From: Eledone cirrhosa
Lineage: Eukaryota > Mollusca > Cephalopoda > Octopoda > Eledonidae
Assembly: GCA_964016885.1 (NCBI GenBank)
Contig: OZ024748.1
Span: 37,599,547 to 37,663,546, forward strand
Reading direction: 5' to 3'
Length of the DNA: 64,000 nucleotides
The position numbers and the translations under genes were made by a program. This document shows, piece after piece, positions 40,269-53,740 of this stretch. A model generated the notes under the pieces. The model saw only the letters and a program-made list of their open reading frames with translations, was not told the origin of the DNA and ran no database searches. Each line of letters begins with the position of its first letter. Position 1 is the first letter of the stretch.

Positions 40269-41218
40269 CGTCAGTGTTAACTACCTCTAGATCTAGTATG
40301 ACAATGTTAGTGTCAGTGTTAACTACCACTAGATCTAGTATGACAATGTTAGTATCAGTGTTAACTACCACTAGATCTAGTATGGCAATGTCAGTGTCAG
40401 TGTTAACTACCTCTAGATCTAGTATGGCAATGTCAGTGTTAACTACCTCTAGATCTAGTATGACAATGTTAGTGTCAGTGTTGACTACCTCTAGATCTAG
40501 TATGGCAATGTCAGTGTCAGTGTTAACTACCTCTAGATCTAGTATGGCAATGTAAGTGTTAACTACCTCTAGATCTAGTATGACAATGTTAGTGTCAGTG
40601 TTACCTACCTCTAAATCTAGTATGACAATGTCAGTGTCAGTGATAACTACCTCTAGATCTAGTGTGACAATGTTAGTGTCAATGTTACCTACCTCTAGAT
40701 CTATTATGAAAATGTTAGTGTCAGTGTTACCTACCTCTACATCTAGTATGACAATGTTAGTGTCAGTGTTAACTAGCTCTAGATCTAGTATGACAATGTT
40801 AGTGTCAGTGTTAACTACCTCTAGATCTAGTGTGACAATGTTAGTGTCAGTGTTAACTACCTCTAGATCTAGTATGACAACGTCAGTGTCAGTGTTAACT
40901 ACCTCTAGATCTAGTATAACAATGTCAGTGACAGTGATAACTACCTCTAGATCTAGTATGACAATGTCAGTGTCAGTGTTAACTACCTCTAGATCTAGTA
41001 TGACAATGTTAGTGTCAGTGTTAACTACCACTAGATCTAGTATGTCAATGTCAGTGTCAGTGATAACTACCTCTAGATCTAGTGTGACAATGTTAGTGTC
41101 AGTGATAACTACCTCTAGATCTAGTATGACAATGTTAGTGTCAGTGTTAACTACCACTAGATCTAGTATGACAATGTCAGTGTCAGTGTTAACTACCTCT
41201 AGATCTAGTATGACAAAG
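40269..41218. repeat. M16: minimal K-type module, 950 bp
   Basis: This is the shortest complete module. Its first 780 bp or so match the start of M15 and M17, including GTTGACTACC and CTCTAAATCT near 40610. It then passes straight into the GTGTGACA, GATAAC and ACCACT closing series. It is 1332 bp shorter than M17, consistent with one internal deletion by unequal pairing of similar monomers. The marker is GACAAAGCG at 41212-41218. Confidence 0.88.
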
Positions 41219-43500
41219 CGTCAGTGTTAACTACCTCTAGATCTAGTATGACAATGTTAGTGTCAGTGTTAACTACCACTAGATCTAGTATGACAATGTT
41301 AGTATCAGTGTTAACTACCACTAGATCTAGTATGGCAATGTCAGTGTCAGTGTTAACTACCTCTAGATCTAGTATGGCAATGTCAGTGTTAACTACCTCT
41401 AGATCTAGTATGACAATGTTAGTGTCAGTGTTGACTACCTCTAGATCTAGTATGGCAATGTCAGTGTCAGTGTTAACTACCTCTAGATCTAGTATGGCAA
41501 TGTAAGTGTTAACTACCTCTAGATCTAGTATGACAATGTTAGTGTCAGTGTTACCTACCTCTAAATCTAGTATGACAATGTCAGTGTCAGTGATAACTAC
41601 CTCTAGATCTAGTGTGACAATGTTAGTGTCAATGTTACCTACCTCTAGATCTATTATGAAAATGTTAGTGTCAGTGTTACCTACCTCTACATCTAGTATG
41701 ACAATGTTAGTGTCAGTGTTAACTAGCTCTAGATCTAGTATGACAATGTTAGTGTCAGTGTTAACTACCTCTAGATCTAGTGTGACAATGTTAGTGTCAG
41801 TGTTAACTACCTCTAGATCTAGTATGACAACGTCAGTGTCAGTGTTAACTACCTCTAGATCTAGTATAACAATGTCAGTGACAGTGATAACTACCTCTAG
41901 ATCTAGTATGACAATGTCAGTGTCAGTGTTAACTACCTCTAGATCTAGTATGACAATGTTAGTGTCAGTGTTAACTACCACTAGATCTAGTATGTCAATG
42001 TCAGTGTCAGTGATAACTACCTCTAGATCTAGTATGACAATGTCAGTGTCAGTGTTAACTACCTCTAGATCGAGTGTGACAATGTTATTGTCAGTGTTAA
42101 CTACCACTAGATCTAGTATGTCAATGTCAGTGTCAGTGTTAACTACCTCGAGATCTAGTATGACAATGTTAGTGTCAGTGTTAACTACCTCTAGATCTAG
42201 TATGACAATGTTAGTATCAGTGTTAACTACCTCTAGATCTAGTATGGCAATGTAAGTGTTAACTACCTCTAGATCTATTATGACAATGTTAGTGTCAGTG
42301 GTAACTACCTCTAGATCTAGTATGACAATGTCAGTGTCAGTGTTAACTACCTCTAGATCTAAAATGACAATGTCAGTGTCAGTGTTAACTACCTCTAGAT
42401 CTAGTATGACAATGTCAGTGTCAGAGTTAACTACCTCTAGATCTAGTATGACAATGTCAGTGTCAGTGTTAACTACCTCTAGATCTAGTGTGACAATGTT
42501 AGTGTCAGTGTTAACTACCTCTAGATCTAGTATGGCAATGTCAGTGTCAGTGTTAACTACCTCTAGATCTAGTATGACAATGTTAGTGTCAGTGTTAACT
42601 ACCACTAGATCTAGTATGTCAATGTCAGTGTCAGTGATAACTACCTCTAGATCTAGTATGACAATGTCAGTGTCTATGTTAACTACCTCTAGATCTAGTA
42701 TGACAATGTCAGTGTCAGTGTTAACTACCTCTAGATCTAGTATAACAATGTCAGTGTCAGTGATAACTACCTCTAGATCTATTATGACAATGTCAGTGTC
42801 AGTGTTAACTACCTCTAGATCTATTATGACAATGTCAGTGTCAGTGTTAACTACCTCTAGATCTAGTATAACAATGTCAGTGTCAGTGATAACTACCTCT
42901 AGATCTAGTATGACAATGTCAGTGTCAGTGTTAACTACCTCTAGATCTAGTGTGACAATGTTAGTGTCAGTGTTAACTACCTCTAGATCTAGTATGACAA
43001 TGTTAGTGTCAGTGTTAACTACCTCTAGATCTAGTATGGCAATGTCAGTGTTAACTACCTCTAGATCTAGTATGACAATGTTAGTGTCAGTGTTAACTAC
43101 CTCTAGATCTAGTATGGCAATGTCAGTGTCAGTGTTAACTACCTCTAGATCTAGTATGACAATGTCAGTGTCAGTGTTAACTACCTCTAGATCTAGTATG
43201 ACAATGTCAGTGTCAGTGTTAACTACCTCTAGATCTAGTATGACAATGTCAGTGTCAGTGTTAACTACCACTAGATCTAGTATGTCAATGTCAGTGTCAG
43301 TGTTAACTACCTCTAGATCTAGTGTGACAATGTTAGTGTCAGTGATAACTACCTCTAGATCTAGTGTGACAATCTTAGTGTCAGTGATAACTACCTCTAG
43401 ATCTAGTATGACAATGTTAGTGTCAGTGTTAACTACCACTAGATCTAGTATGACAATGTCAGTGTCAGTGTTAACTACCTCTAGATCTAGTATGACAAAG
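41219..43500. repeat. M17: K-type module, 2282 bp
   Basis: It matches M15 at an offset of 4276 bp through most of its length (CTCTAAATCT near 41560, CTATTATGAAAATG near 41652, CTAAAATG near 42357). It keeps the standard close, with a GTGTGACAATCTTAG variant near 43370 that recurs in M18 and M19. Its marker returns to the GTG form, with GACAAAG at 43494-43500. Confidence 0.88.
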
Positions 43501-45782
43501 TGTCAGTGTTAACTACCTCTAGATCTAGTATGACAATGTTAGTGTCAGTGTTAACTACCACTAGATCTAGTATGACAATGTTAGTATCAGTGTTAACTAC
43601 CACTAGATCTAGTATGGCAATGTCAGTGTCAGTGTTAACTACCTCTAGATCTAGTATGACAATGTTAGTGTCAGTGTTAACTACCTCTAGATCTAGTATG
43701 ACAATGTCAGTGTCAGTGTTAACTACCTCTAGATCTAGTATGGCAATGTCAGTGTTAACTACCTCTAGATCTAGTATGACAATGTTAGTGTCAGTGTTAA
43801 CTACCTCTAGATCTAGTATGGCAATGTCAGTGTCAGTGTTAACTACCTCTAGATCTAGTATGGCAATGTAAGTGTTAACTACCTCTAGATCTAGTATGAC
43901 AATGTTAGTGTCAGTGTTAACTACCTCTAAATCTAGTATGACAATGTCAGTGTCAGTGTTAACTACCTCTAGATCTAGTGTGACAATGTTAGTGTCAGTG
44001 TTACCTACCTCTAGATCTATTATGACAATGTTAGTGTCAGTGTTACCTACCTCTACATCTAGTATGACAATGTTAGTGTCAGTGTTAACTAGCTCTAGAT
44101 CTAGTATGACAATGTTAGTGTCAGTGTTAACTACCTCTAGATCTAGTGTGACAATGTTAGTGTCAGTGTTAACTACCTCTAGATCTAGTATGTCAATGTC
44201 AGTGTCAGTGTTAACTACCTCGAGATCTAGTATGACAATGTTAGTGTCAGTGTTAACTACCACTAGATCTAGTATGTCAATGTCAGTGTCAGTGATAACT
44301 ACCTCTAGATCTAGTATGACAATGTCAGTGTCAGTGTTAACTACCTCTAGATCGAGTGTGACAATGTTATTGTCAGTGTTAACTACCACTAGATCTAGTA
44401 TGTCAATGTCAGTGTCAGTGTTAACTACCTCGAGATCTAGTATGACAATGTTAGTGTCAGTGTTAACTACCTCTAGATCTAGTATGACAATGTTAGTATC
44501 AGTGTTAACTACCTCTAGATCTAGTATGGCAATGTAAGTGTTAACTACCTCTAGATCTATTATGACAATGTTAGTGTCAGTGGTAACTACCTCTAGATCT
44601 AGTATGACAATGTCAGTGTCAGTGTTAACTACCTCTAGATCTAAAATGACAATGTCAGTGTCAGTGTTAACTACCTCTAGATCTAATATGACAATGTCAG
44701 TGTCAGAGTTAACTACCTCTAGATCTAGTATGACAATGTCAGTGTCAGTGTTAACTACCTCTAGATCTAGTGTGACAATGTTAGTGTCAGTGTTAACTAC
44801 CTCTAGATCTAGTATGGCAATGTCAGTGTCAGTGTTAACTACCTCTAGATCTAGTATGACAATGTTAGTGTCAGTGTTAACTACCACTAGATCTAGTATG
44901 TCAATGTCAGTGTCAGTGATAACTACCTCTAGATCTAGTATGACAATGTCAGTGTCTATGTTAACTACCTCTAGATCTAGTATGACAATGTCAGTGTCAG
45001 TGTTAACTACCTCTAGATCTAGTATAACAATGTCAGTGTCATTGATAACTACCTCTAGATCTATTATGACAATGTCAGTGTCAGTGTTAACTACCTCTAG
45101 ATCTATTATGACAATGTCAGTGTCAGTGTTAACTACCTCTAGATCTAGTATAACAATGTCAGTGTCAGTGATAACTACCTCTAGATCTAGTATGACAATG
45201 TCAGTGTCAGTGTTAACTACCTCTAGATCTAGTGTGACAATGTTAGTGTCAGTGTTAACTACCTCTAGTTCTAGTATGACAATGTTAGTGTCAGTGTTAA
45301 CTACCTCTAGATCTAGTATGGCAATGTCAGTGTTAACTACCTCTAGATCTAGTATGACAATGTTAGTGTCAGTGTTAACTACCTCTAGATCTAGTATGGC
45401 AATGTCAGTGTCAGTGTTAACTACCTCTAGATCTAGTATGACAATGTCAGTGTCAGTGTTAACTACCTCTAGATCTAGTATGACAATGTCAGTGTCAGTG
45501 TTAACTACCTCTAGATCTAGTATGACAATGTCAGTGTCAGTGTTAACTACCACTAGATCTAGTATGTCAATGTCATTGTCAGTGTTAACTACCTCTAGAT
45601 CTAGTGTGACAATGTTAGTGTCAGTGATAACTACCTCTAGATCTAGTGTGACAATCTTAGTGTCAGTGATAACTACCTCTAGATCTAGTATGACAATGTT
45701 AGTGTCAGTGTTAACTACCACTAGATCTAGTATGACAATGTCAGTGTCAGTGTTAACTACCTCTAGATCTAGTATGACAAAG
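43501..45782. repeat. M18: K-type module, 2282 bp
   Basis: It has the same length as M17 but a different composition. It gains two monomers (84 bp) in the header before 43872 and loses two in the ACAACGTCAG/ATAACAATG region before 44538. CTATTATGACAATG (near 44017) replaces the CTATTATGAAAATG of earlier K modules, a change shared with M19-M21. CTAGTTCTAG near 45268 breaks the central palindrome. The marker is at 45776-45782. Confidence 0.88.
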
Positions 45783-47854
45783 TGTCAGTGTTAACTACCT
45801 CTAGATCTAGTATGACAATGTTAGTGTCAGTGTTAACTACCACTAGATCTAGTATGACAATGTTAGTATCAGTGTTAACTACCACTAGATCTAGTATGGC
45901 AATGTCAGTGTCAGTGTTAACTACCTCTAGATCTAGTATGACAATGTTAGTGTCAGTGTTAACTACCTCTAGATCTAGTATGACAATGTCAGTGTCAGTG
46001 TTAACTACCTCTAGATCTAGTATGGCAATGTCAGTGTTAACTATCTCTAGATCTAGTATGACAATGTTAGTGTCAGTGTTAACTACCTCTAGATCTAGTA
46101 TGGCAATGTCAGTGTCAGTGTTAACTACCTCTAGATCTAGTATGGCAATGTAAGTGTTAACTACCTCTAGATCTAGTATGACAATGTTAGTGTCAGTGTT
46201 AACTACCTCTAAATCTAGTATGACAATGTCAGTGTCAGTGTTAACTACCTCTAGATCTAGTGTGACAATGTTAGTGTCAGTGTTACCTACCTCTAGATCT
46301 ATTATGACAATGTTAGTGTCAGTGTTACCTACCTCTACATCTAGTATGACAATGTTAGTGTCAGTGTTAACTAGCTCTAGATCTAGTATGACAATGTTAG
46401 TGTCAGTGTTAACTACCTCTAGATCTAGTGTGACAATGTTAGTGTCAGTGTTAACTACCTCTAGATCTAGTATGTCAATGTCAGTGTCAGTGTTAACTAC
46501 CTCGAGATCTAGTATGACAATGTTAGTGTCAGTGTTAACTACCTCTAGATCTAGTATGACAATGTTAGTATCAGTGTTAACTACCTCTAGATCTAGTATG
46601 GCAATGTAAGTGTTAACTACCTCTAGATCTATTATGACAATGTTAGTGTCAGTGGTAACTACCTCTAGATCTAGTATGACAATGTCAGTGTCAGTGTTAA
46701 CTACCTCTAGATCTAATATGACAATGTCAGTGTCAGTGTTAACTACCTCTAGATCTAGTATGACAATGTCAGTGTCAGAGTTAACTACCTCTAGATCTAG
46801 TATGACAATGTCAGTGTCAGTGTTAACTACCTCTAGATCTAGTGTGACAATGTTAGTGTCAGTGTTAACTACCTCTAGATCTAGTATGGCAATGTCAGTG
46901 TCAGTGTTAACTACCTCTAGATCTAGTATGACAATGTTAGTGTCAGTGTTAACTACCACTAGATCTAGTATGTCAATGTCAGTGTCAGTGATAACTACCT
47001 CTAGATCTAGTATGACAATGTCAGTGTCTATGTTAACTACCTCTAGATCTAGTATGACAATGTCAGTGTCAGTGTTAACTACCTCTAGATCTAGTATAAC
47101 AATGTCAGTGTCAGTGATAACTACCTCTAGATCTATTATGACAATGTCAGTGTCAGTGTTAACTACCTCTAGATCTATTATGACAATGTCAGTGTCAGTG
47201 TTAACTACCTCTAGATCTAGTATAACAATGTCAGTGTCAGTGATAACTACCTCTAGATCTAGTATGACAATGTCAGTGTCAGTGTTAACTACCTCTAGAT
47301 CTAGTGTGACAATGTTAGTGTCAGTGTTAACTACCTCTAGATCTAGTATGACAATGTTAGTGTCAGTGTTAACTACCTCTAGATCTAGTATGGCAATGTC
47401 AGTGTTAACTACCTCTAGATCTAGTATGACAATGTTAGTGTCAGTGTTAACTACCTCTAGATCTAGTATGGCAATGTCAGTGTCAGTGTTAACTACCTCT
47501 AGATCTAGTATGACAATGTCAGTGTCAGTGTTAACTACCTCTAGATCTAGTATGACAATGTCAGTGTCAGTGTTAACTACCTCTAGATCTAGTATGACAA
47601 TGTCAGTGTCAGTGTTAACTACCACTAGATCTAGTATGTCAATGTCAGTGTCAGTGTTAACTACCTCTAGATCTAGTGTGACAATGTTAGTGTCAGTGAT
47701 AACTACCTCTAGATCTAGTGTGACAATCTTAGTGTCAGTGATAACTACCTCTAGATCTAGTATGACAATGTTAGTGTCAGTGTTAACTACCACTAGATCT
47801 AGTATGACAATGTCAGTGTCAGTGTTAACTACCTCTAGATCTAGTATGACAAAG
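45783..47854. repeat. M19: K-type module, 2072 bp
   Basis: This is M18 minus 210 bp, exactly five 42-bp monomers, removed between a GTATGTCAATG monomer and the ATGTTAGTATCAG monomer near 46565. An ACTATCTC variant occurs near 46040. The header insertion of two monomers is kept. The marker is at 47848-47854. Confidence 0.88.
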
Positions 47855-50376
47855 TGTCAGTGTTAACTACCTCTAGATCTAGTATGACAATGTTAGTGTC
47901 AGTGTTAACTACCACTAGATCTAGTATGACAATGTTAGTATCAGTGTTAACTACCACTAGATCTAGTATGGCAATGTCAGTGTCAGTGTTAACTACCTCT
48001 AGATCTAGTATGACAATGTTAGTGTCAGTGTTAACTACCTCTAGATCTAGTATGACAATGTCAGTGTCAGTGTTAACTACCTCTAGATCTAGTATGGCAA
48101 TGTCAGTGTTAACTACCTCTAGATCTAGTATGACAATGTTAGTGTCAGTGTTAACTACCTCTAGATCTAGTATGGCAATGTCAGTGTCAGTGTTAACTAC
48201 CTCTAGATCTAGTATGGCAATGTAAGTGTTAACTACCTCTAGATCTAGTATGACAATGTTAGTGTCAGTGTTAACTACCTCTAAATCTAGTATGACAATG
48301 TCAGTGTCAGTGTTAACTACCTCTAGATCTAGTGTGACAATGTTAGTGTCAGTGTTACCTACCTCTAGATCTATTATGACAATGTTAGTGTCAGTGTTAA
48401 CTACCTCTAGATCTAGTATAACAATGTCAGTGACAGTGATAACTACCTCTAGATCTAGTATGACAATGTCAGTGTCAGTGTTAACTACCTCTAGATCTAG
48501 TATGACAATGTCAGTGTCAGTGTTAACTACCTCTAGATCGAGTGTGACAATGTTAGTGTCAGTGTTAACTACCACTAGATCTAGTATGTCAATGTCAGTG
48601 TCAGTGTTAACTACCTCTAGATCTAGTATGACAATGTTAGTGTCAGTGTTAACTACCTCTAGATCTAGTATGACAATGTTAATATCAGTGTTAACTACCT
48701 CTAGATCTAGTATGGCAATGTAAGTGTTAACTACCTCTAGATCTATTATGACAATGTTAGTGTCAGTGTTAACTACCTCTAGATCTAGTATGACAATGTC
48801 AGTGTCAGTGTTAACTACCTCTAGATCTAGTATGGCAATGTAAGTGTTAACTACCTCTAGATCTAGTATGACAACGTTAGTGTCAGTGTTAACTACCTCT
48901 AAATCTAGTATGACAATGTCAGTGTCAGTGTTAACTACCTCTAGATCTAGTGTGACAATGTTAGTGTCAGTGTTACCTACCTCTAGATCTATTATGACAA
49001 TGTTAGTGTCAGTGTTACCTACCTCTACATCTAGTATGACAATGTTAGTGTCAGTGTTAACTAGCTCTAGATCTAGTATGACAATGTTAGTGTCAGTGTT
49101 AACTACCTCTAGATCTAGTGTGACAATGTTAGTGTCAGTGTTAACTACCTCTAGATCTAGTATGACAACGTCAGTGTCAGTGTTAACTACCTCTAGATCT
49201 AGTATAACAATGTCAGTGACAGTGATAACTACCTCTAGATCTAGTATGACAATGTCAGTGTCAGTGTTAACTACCTCTAGATCTAGTATGACAATGTTCG
49301 TGTCAGTGTTAACTACCACTAGATCTAGTATGTCAATGTCAGTGTCAGTGATAACTACCTCTAGATCTAGTATGACAATGTCAGTGTCAGTGTTAACTAC
49401 CTCTAGATCGAGTGTGACAATGTTAGTGTCAGTGTTAACTACCACTAGATCTAGTATGTCAATGTCAGTGTCAGTGTTAACTACCTCTAGATCTAGTATG
49501 ACAATGTTAGTGTCAGTGTTAACTACCTCTAGATCTAGTATGACAATGTTAATATCAGTGTTAACTACCTCTAGATCTAGTATGGCAATGTAAGTGTTAA
49601 CTACCTCTAGATCTATTATGACAATGTTAGTGTCAGTGTTAACTACCTCTAGATCTAGTATGACAATGTCAGTGTCAGTGTTAACTACCTCTAGATCTAA
49701 TATGACAATGTCAGTGTCAGTGTTAACTACCTCTAGATCTAGTATGACAATGTCAGTGTCAGAGTTAACTACCTCTAGATCTAGTATGACAATGTCAGTG
49801 TCAGTGTTAACTACCTCTAGATCTAGTGTGACAATGTTAGTGTCAGTGTTAACTACCTCTAGATCTAGTATGACAATGTTAGTGTCAGTGTTAACTACCT
49901 CTAGATCTAGTATGGCAATGTCAGTGTTAACTACCTCTAGATCTAGTATGACAATGTTAGTGTCAGTGTTAACTACCTCTAGATCTAGTATGGCAATGTC
50001 AGTGTCAGTGTTAACTACCTCTAGATCTAGTATGACAATGTCAGTGTCAGTGTTAACTACCTCTAGATCTAGTATGACAATGTCAGTGTCAGTGTTAACT
50101 ACCTCTAGATCTAGTATGACAATGTCAGTGTCAGTGTTAACTACCACTAGATCTAGTATGTCAATGTCAGTGTCAGTGTTAACTACCTCTAGATCTAGTG
50201 TGACAATGTTAGTGTCAGTGATAACTACCTCTAGATCTAGTGTGACAATGTTAGTGTCAGTGATAACTACCTCTAGATCTAGTATGACAATGTTAGTGTC
50301 AGTGTTAACTACCACTAGATCTAGTATGACAATGTCAGTGTCAATGTTAACTACCTCTAGATCTAGTATGACAAAG
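47855..50376. repeat. M20: K-type module with internal K duplication, 2522 bp
   Basis: Two K starts lie at 48226 and 48844, 618 bp apart (CTCTAAATCT near 48287 and 48898). In M21 the matching pair is 870 bp apart, so the first copy here has lost 252 bp, six 42-bp monomers. The second copy is marked by ACAACGTTAG near 48873 and ATGTTCGTG near 49294. A TTAATATCAG monomer (48680, 49549) is specific to M20 and M21. The marker is at 50370-50376. Confidence 0.87.
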
Positions 50377-52568
50377 TGTCAGTGTTAACTACCTCTAGAT
50401 CTAGTATGACAATGTTAGTGTCAGTGTTAACTACCACTAGATCTAGTATGACAATGTTAGTATCAGTGTTAACTACCACTAGATCTAGTATGGCAATGTC
50501 AGTGTCAGTGTTAACTACCTCTAGATCTAGTATGACAATGTTAGTGTCAGTGTTAACTACCTCTAGATCTAGTATGACAATGTCAGTGTCAGTGTTAACT
50601 ACCTCTAGATCTAGTATGGCAATGTCAGTGTTAACTACCTCTAGATCTAGTATGACAATGTTAGTGTCAGTGTTAACTACCTCTAGATCTAGTATGGCAA
50701 TGTCAGTGTCAGTGTTAACTACCTCTAGATCTAGTATGGCAATGTAAGTGTTAACTACCTCTAGATCTAGTATGACAATGTTAGTGTCAGTGTTAACTAC
50801 CTCTAAATCTAGTATGACAATGTCAGTGTCAGTGTTAACTACCTCTAGATCTAGTGTGACAATGTTAGTGTCAGTGTTACCTACCTCTAGATCTATTATG
50901 ACAATGTTAGTGTCAGTGTTACCTACCTCTACATCTAGTATGACAATGTTAGTGTCAGTGTTAACTAGCTCTAGATCTAGTATGACAATGTTAGTGTCAG
51001 TGTTAACTACCTCTAGATCTAGTGTGACAATGTTAGTGTCAGTGTTAACTACCTCTAGATCTAGTATGACAACGTCAGTGTCAGTGTTAACTACCTCTAG
51101 ATCTAGTATAACAATGTCAGTGACAGTGATAACTACCTCTAGATCTAGTATGACAATGTCAGTGTCAGTGTTAACTACCTCTAGATCTAGTATGACAATG
51201 TTAGTGTCAGTGTTAACTACCACTAGATCTAGTATGTCAATGTCAGTGTCAGTGATAACTACCTCTAGATCTAGTATGACAATGTCAGTGTCAGTGTTAA
51301 CTACCTCTAGATCGAGTGTGACAATGTTAGTGTCAGTGTTAACTACCACTAGATCTAGTATGTCAATGTCAGTGTCAGTGTTAACTACCTCTAGATCTAG
51401 TATGACAATGTTAGTGTCAGTGTTAACTACCTCTAGATCTAGTATGACAATGTTAATATCAGTGTTAACTACCTCTAGATCTAGTATGGCAATGTAAGTG
51501 TTAACTACCTCTAGATCTATTATGACAATGTTAGTGTCAGTGTTAACTACCTCTAGATCTAGTATGACAATGTCAGTGTCAGTGTTAACTACCTCTAGAT
51601 CTAGTATGGCAATGTAAGTGTTAACTACCTCTAGATCTAGTATGACAACGTTAGTGTCAGTGTTAACTACCTCTAAATCTAGTATGACAATGTCAGTGTC
51701 AGTGTTAACTACCTCTAGATCTAGTGTGACAATGTTAGTGTCAGTGTTACCTACCTCTAGATCTATTATGACAATGTTAGTGTCAGTGTTACCTACCTCT
51801 ACATCTAGTATGACAATGTTAGTGTCAGTGTTAACTAGCTCTAGATCTAGTATGACAATGTTAGTGTCAGTGTTAACTACCTCTAGATCTAGTGTGACAA
51901 TGTTAGTGTCAGTGTTAACTACCTCTAGATCTAGTATGACAACGTCAGTGTCAGTGTTAACTACCTCTAGATCTAGTATAACAATGTCAGTGACAGTGAT
52001 AACTACCTCTAGATCTAGTATGACAATGTCAGTGTCAGTGTTAACTACCTCTAGATCTAGTATGACAATGTTAGTGTCAGTGTTAACTACCACTAGATCT
52101 AGTATGTCAATGTCAGTGTCAGTGTTAACTACCTCTAGATCTAGTATGACAATGTTAGTGTCAGTGTTAACTACCTCTAGATCTAGTATGACAATGTTAA
52201 TATCAGTGTTAACTACCTCTAGATCTAGTATGGCAATGTAAGTGTTAACTACCTCTAGATCTATTATGACAATGTTAGTGTCAGTGTTAACTACCTCTAG
52301 ATCTAGTATGACAATGTCAGTGTCAGTGTTAACTACCTCTAGATCTAATATGACAATGTCAGTGTCAGTGTTAACTACCTCTAGATCTAGTATGACAATG
52401 TTAGTGTCAGTGTTAACTACCTCTAGATCTAGTGTGACAATGTTAGTGTCAGTGATAACTACCTCTAGATCTAGTATGACAATGTTAGTGTCAGTGTTAA
52501 CTACCACTAGATCTAGTATGACAATGTCAGTGTCAGTGTTAACTACCTCTAGATCTAGTATGACAAAG
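50377..52568. repeat. M21: K-type module with 870-bp internal repeat, 2192 bp
   Basis: K starts lie at 50748 and 51618, with CTCTAAATCT near 50811 and 51672. The first copy is full length (870 bp). The second lacks 126 bp, three 42-bp monomers. ACAACGTTAG near 51645 marks the second copy, as in M20. The duplication therefore predates the split of M20 and M21, and each module then lost monomers from a different copy. The marker is at 52562-52568. Confidence 0.87.
50748..52360. repeat. 870-bp repeat in M21
   Basis: The copies start at 50748 and 51618. The second is about 744 bp after loss of three monomers. The same pair is in M20 at 48226 and 48844 with the loss in the first copy instead. Confidence 0.83.
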
Positions 52569-53740
52569 TGTCAGTGTTAACTACCTCTAGATCTAGTATG
52601 ACAATGTTACTGTCAGTGTTAACTACCACTAAATCTAGTATGACAATGTTAGTATCAGTGTTAACTACCACTAGATCTAGTATGACAATGTCAGTGTCAG
52701 TGTTAACTACCTCTAGATCTAGTGTGACAATGTTAGTGTCAGGGTTAACTACCTCTAGATCTAGTATGGCAATGTCAGTGTCAGTGTTAACTACCTCTAG
52801 ATCTAGTATGACAATGTTAGTGTCAGTTTTAACTACCTCTAGATCTAGTATGGCAATGTCAGTGTCAGTGTTAACTATCTCTAGATCTAGTATGTCAGTG
52901 TCAATGTTAACTACCTCTAGATCTAGTGTGACAATGTTAGTGTCAGTGTTAACTACCACTAGATCTAGTAACGCAATGTCAGTGTCAGTGTTGACTACCT
53001 CTAGATCTAGTATGACGATGTTAGTGTCAGAGTTATCTACCTCTAGATCTAGTATGACAATGTTAGTATCAGTGTTAACTACCACTAGATCTAGTATGGC
53101 AATGTCAGTGTTAACTACCTCTAGATCTAGTATGGCAATGTAAGTGTTAACTACCTCTAGATCTAGTATGACAATGTATGTGATAACTACCTCTAGATCT
53201 AGTATGGCAATGTATGTGATAACTACCTCTAGATCTAGGATGACAATGTTAGTGCCAGTGTTAACTACCTCTAGATCTAGTATGGCAATGTCAGTGTTAA
53301 CTACCACTAGATCTAGTATGACAATGTTAGTGTCAGTGTTAACTACCACCAGATCTAGTATGGCAATGTCAGTGTCAGTGTTAACTACCTCTCGATATAG
53401 TATGGCAATGTAAATGTTAACTACCACCAGATCTAGTATGGCAATGTTAGTGTCAGTGTTAACTACCTCTAGATCTAGTATGACAATGTTAGTGTCAGTG
53501 TTAACTACCTCTAGATCTAGTATGACAATGTCAGTGTCAGTGTTAACTACCTCTAGATCTAGTATGACAATGTTAGTGTCAGTGTTAACTACCTCTAGAT
53601 CTAGTGTGACAATGTTAGTGTCAGTGATAACTACCTCTAGATCTAGTATGACAATGTTAGTGTCAGTGTTAACTACCACTAGATCTAGTATGACAATGTC
53701 AGTGTCAGTGTTAACTACCTCTAGATCTAGTATGACAAAG
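52569..53740. repeat. M22: short chimeric module, 1172 bp
   Basis: The header has TTACTGTCAG (52608) and ACTAAATCTAG (52628), shared with M23. It then passes, without GTTACC or CTCTAAATCT, into a GTCAGGGTTAAC monomer near 52740 otherwise seen only in the M7 divergent island. The middle and end are TAACGCA (52969-52975), ATGTATGTGATAAC units and the common tail. It looks like a recombinant between an M23-like header and M7-like or M13-like interior sequence. The marker is at 53734-53740. Confidence 0.85.

Larger units (their letters stand above)
36943..52568. repeat. Domain of seven consecutive K modules
   Basis: M15-M21 all carry CTCTAAATCT and the K order, with no P1 or P2 header between them. 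Two sub-blocks are visible. M15-M17 share GTTGACTACC and CTATTATGAAAATG, and the marker that opens each of them is the CG form. M18-M21 share the two-monomer header insertion and CTATTATGACAATG. This indicates local amplification of one module type. Confidence 0.88.
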
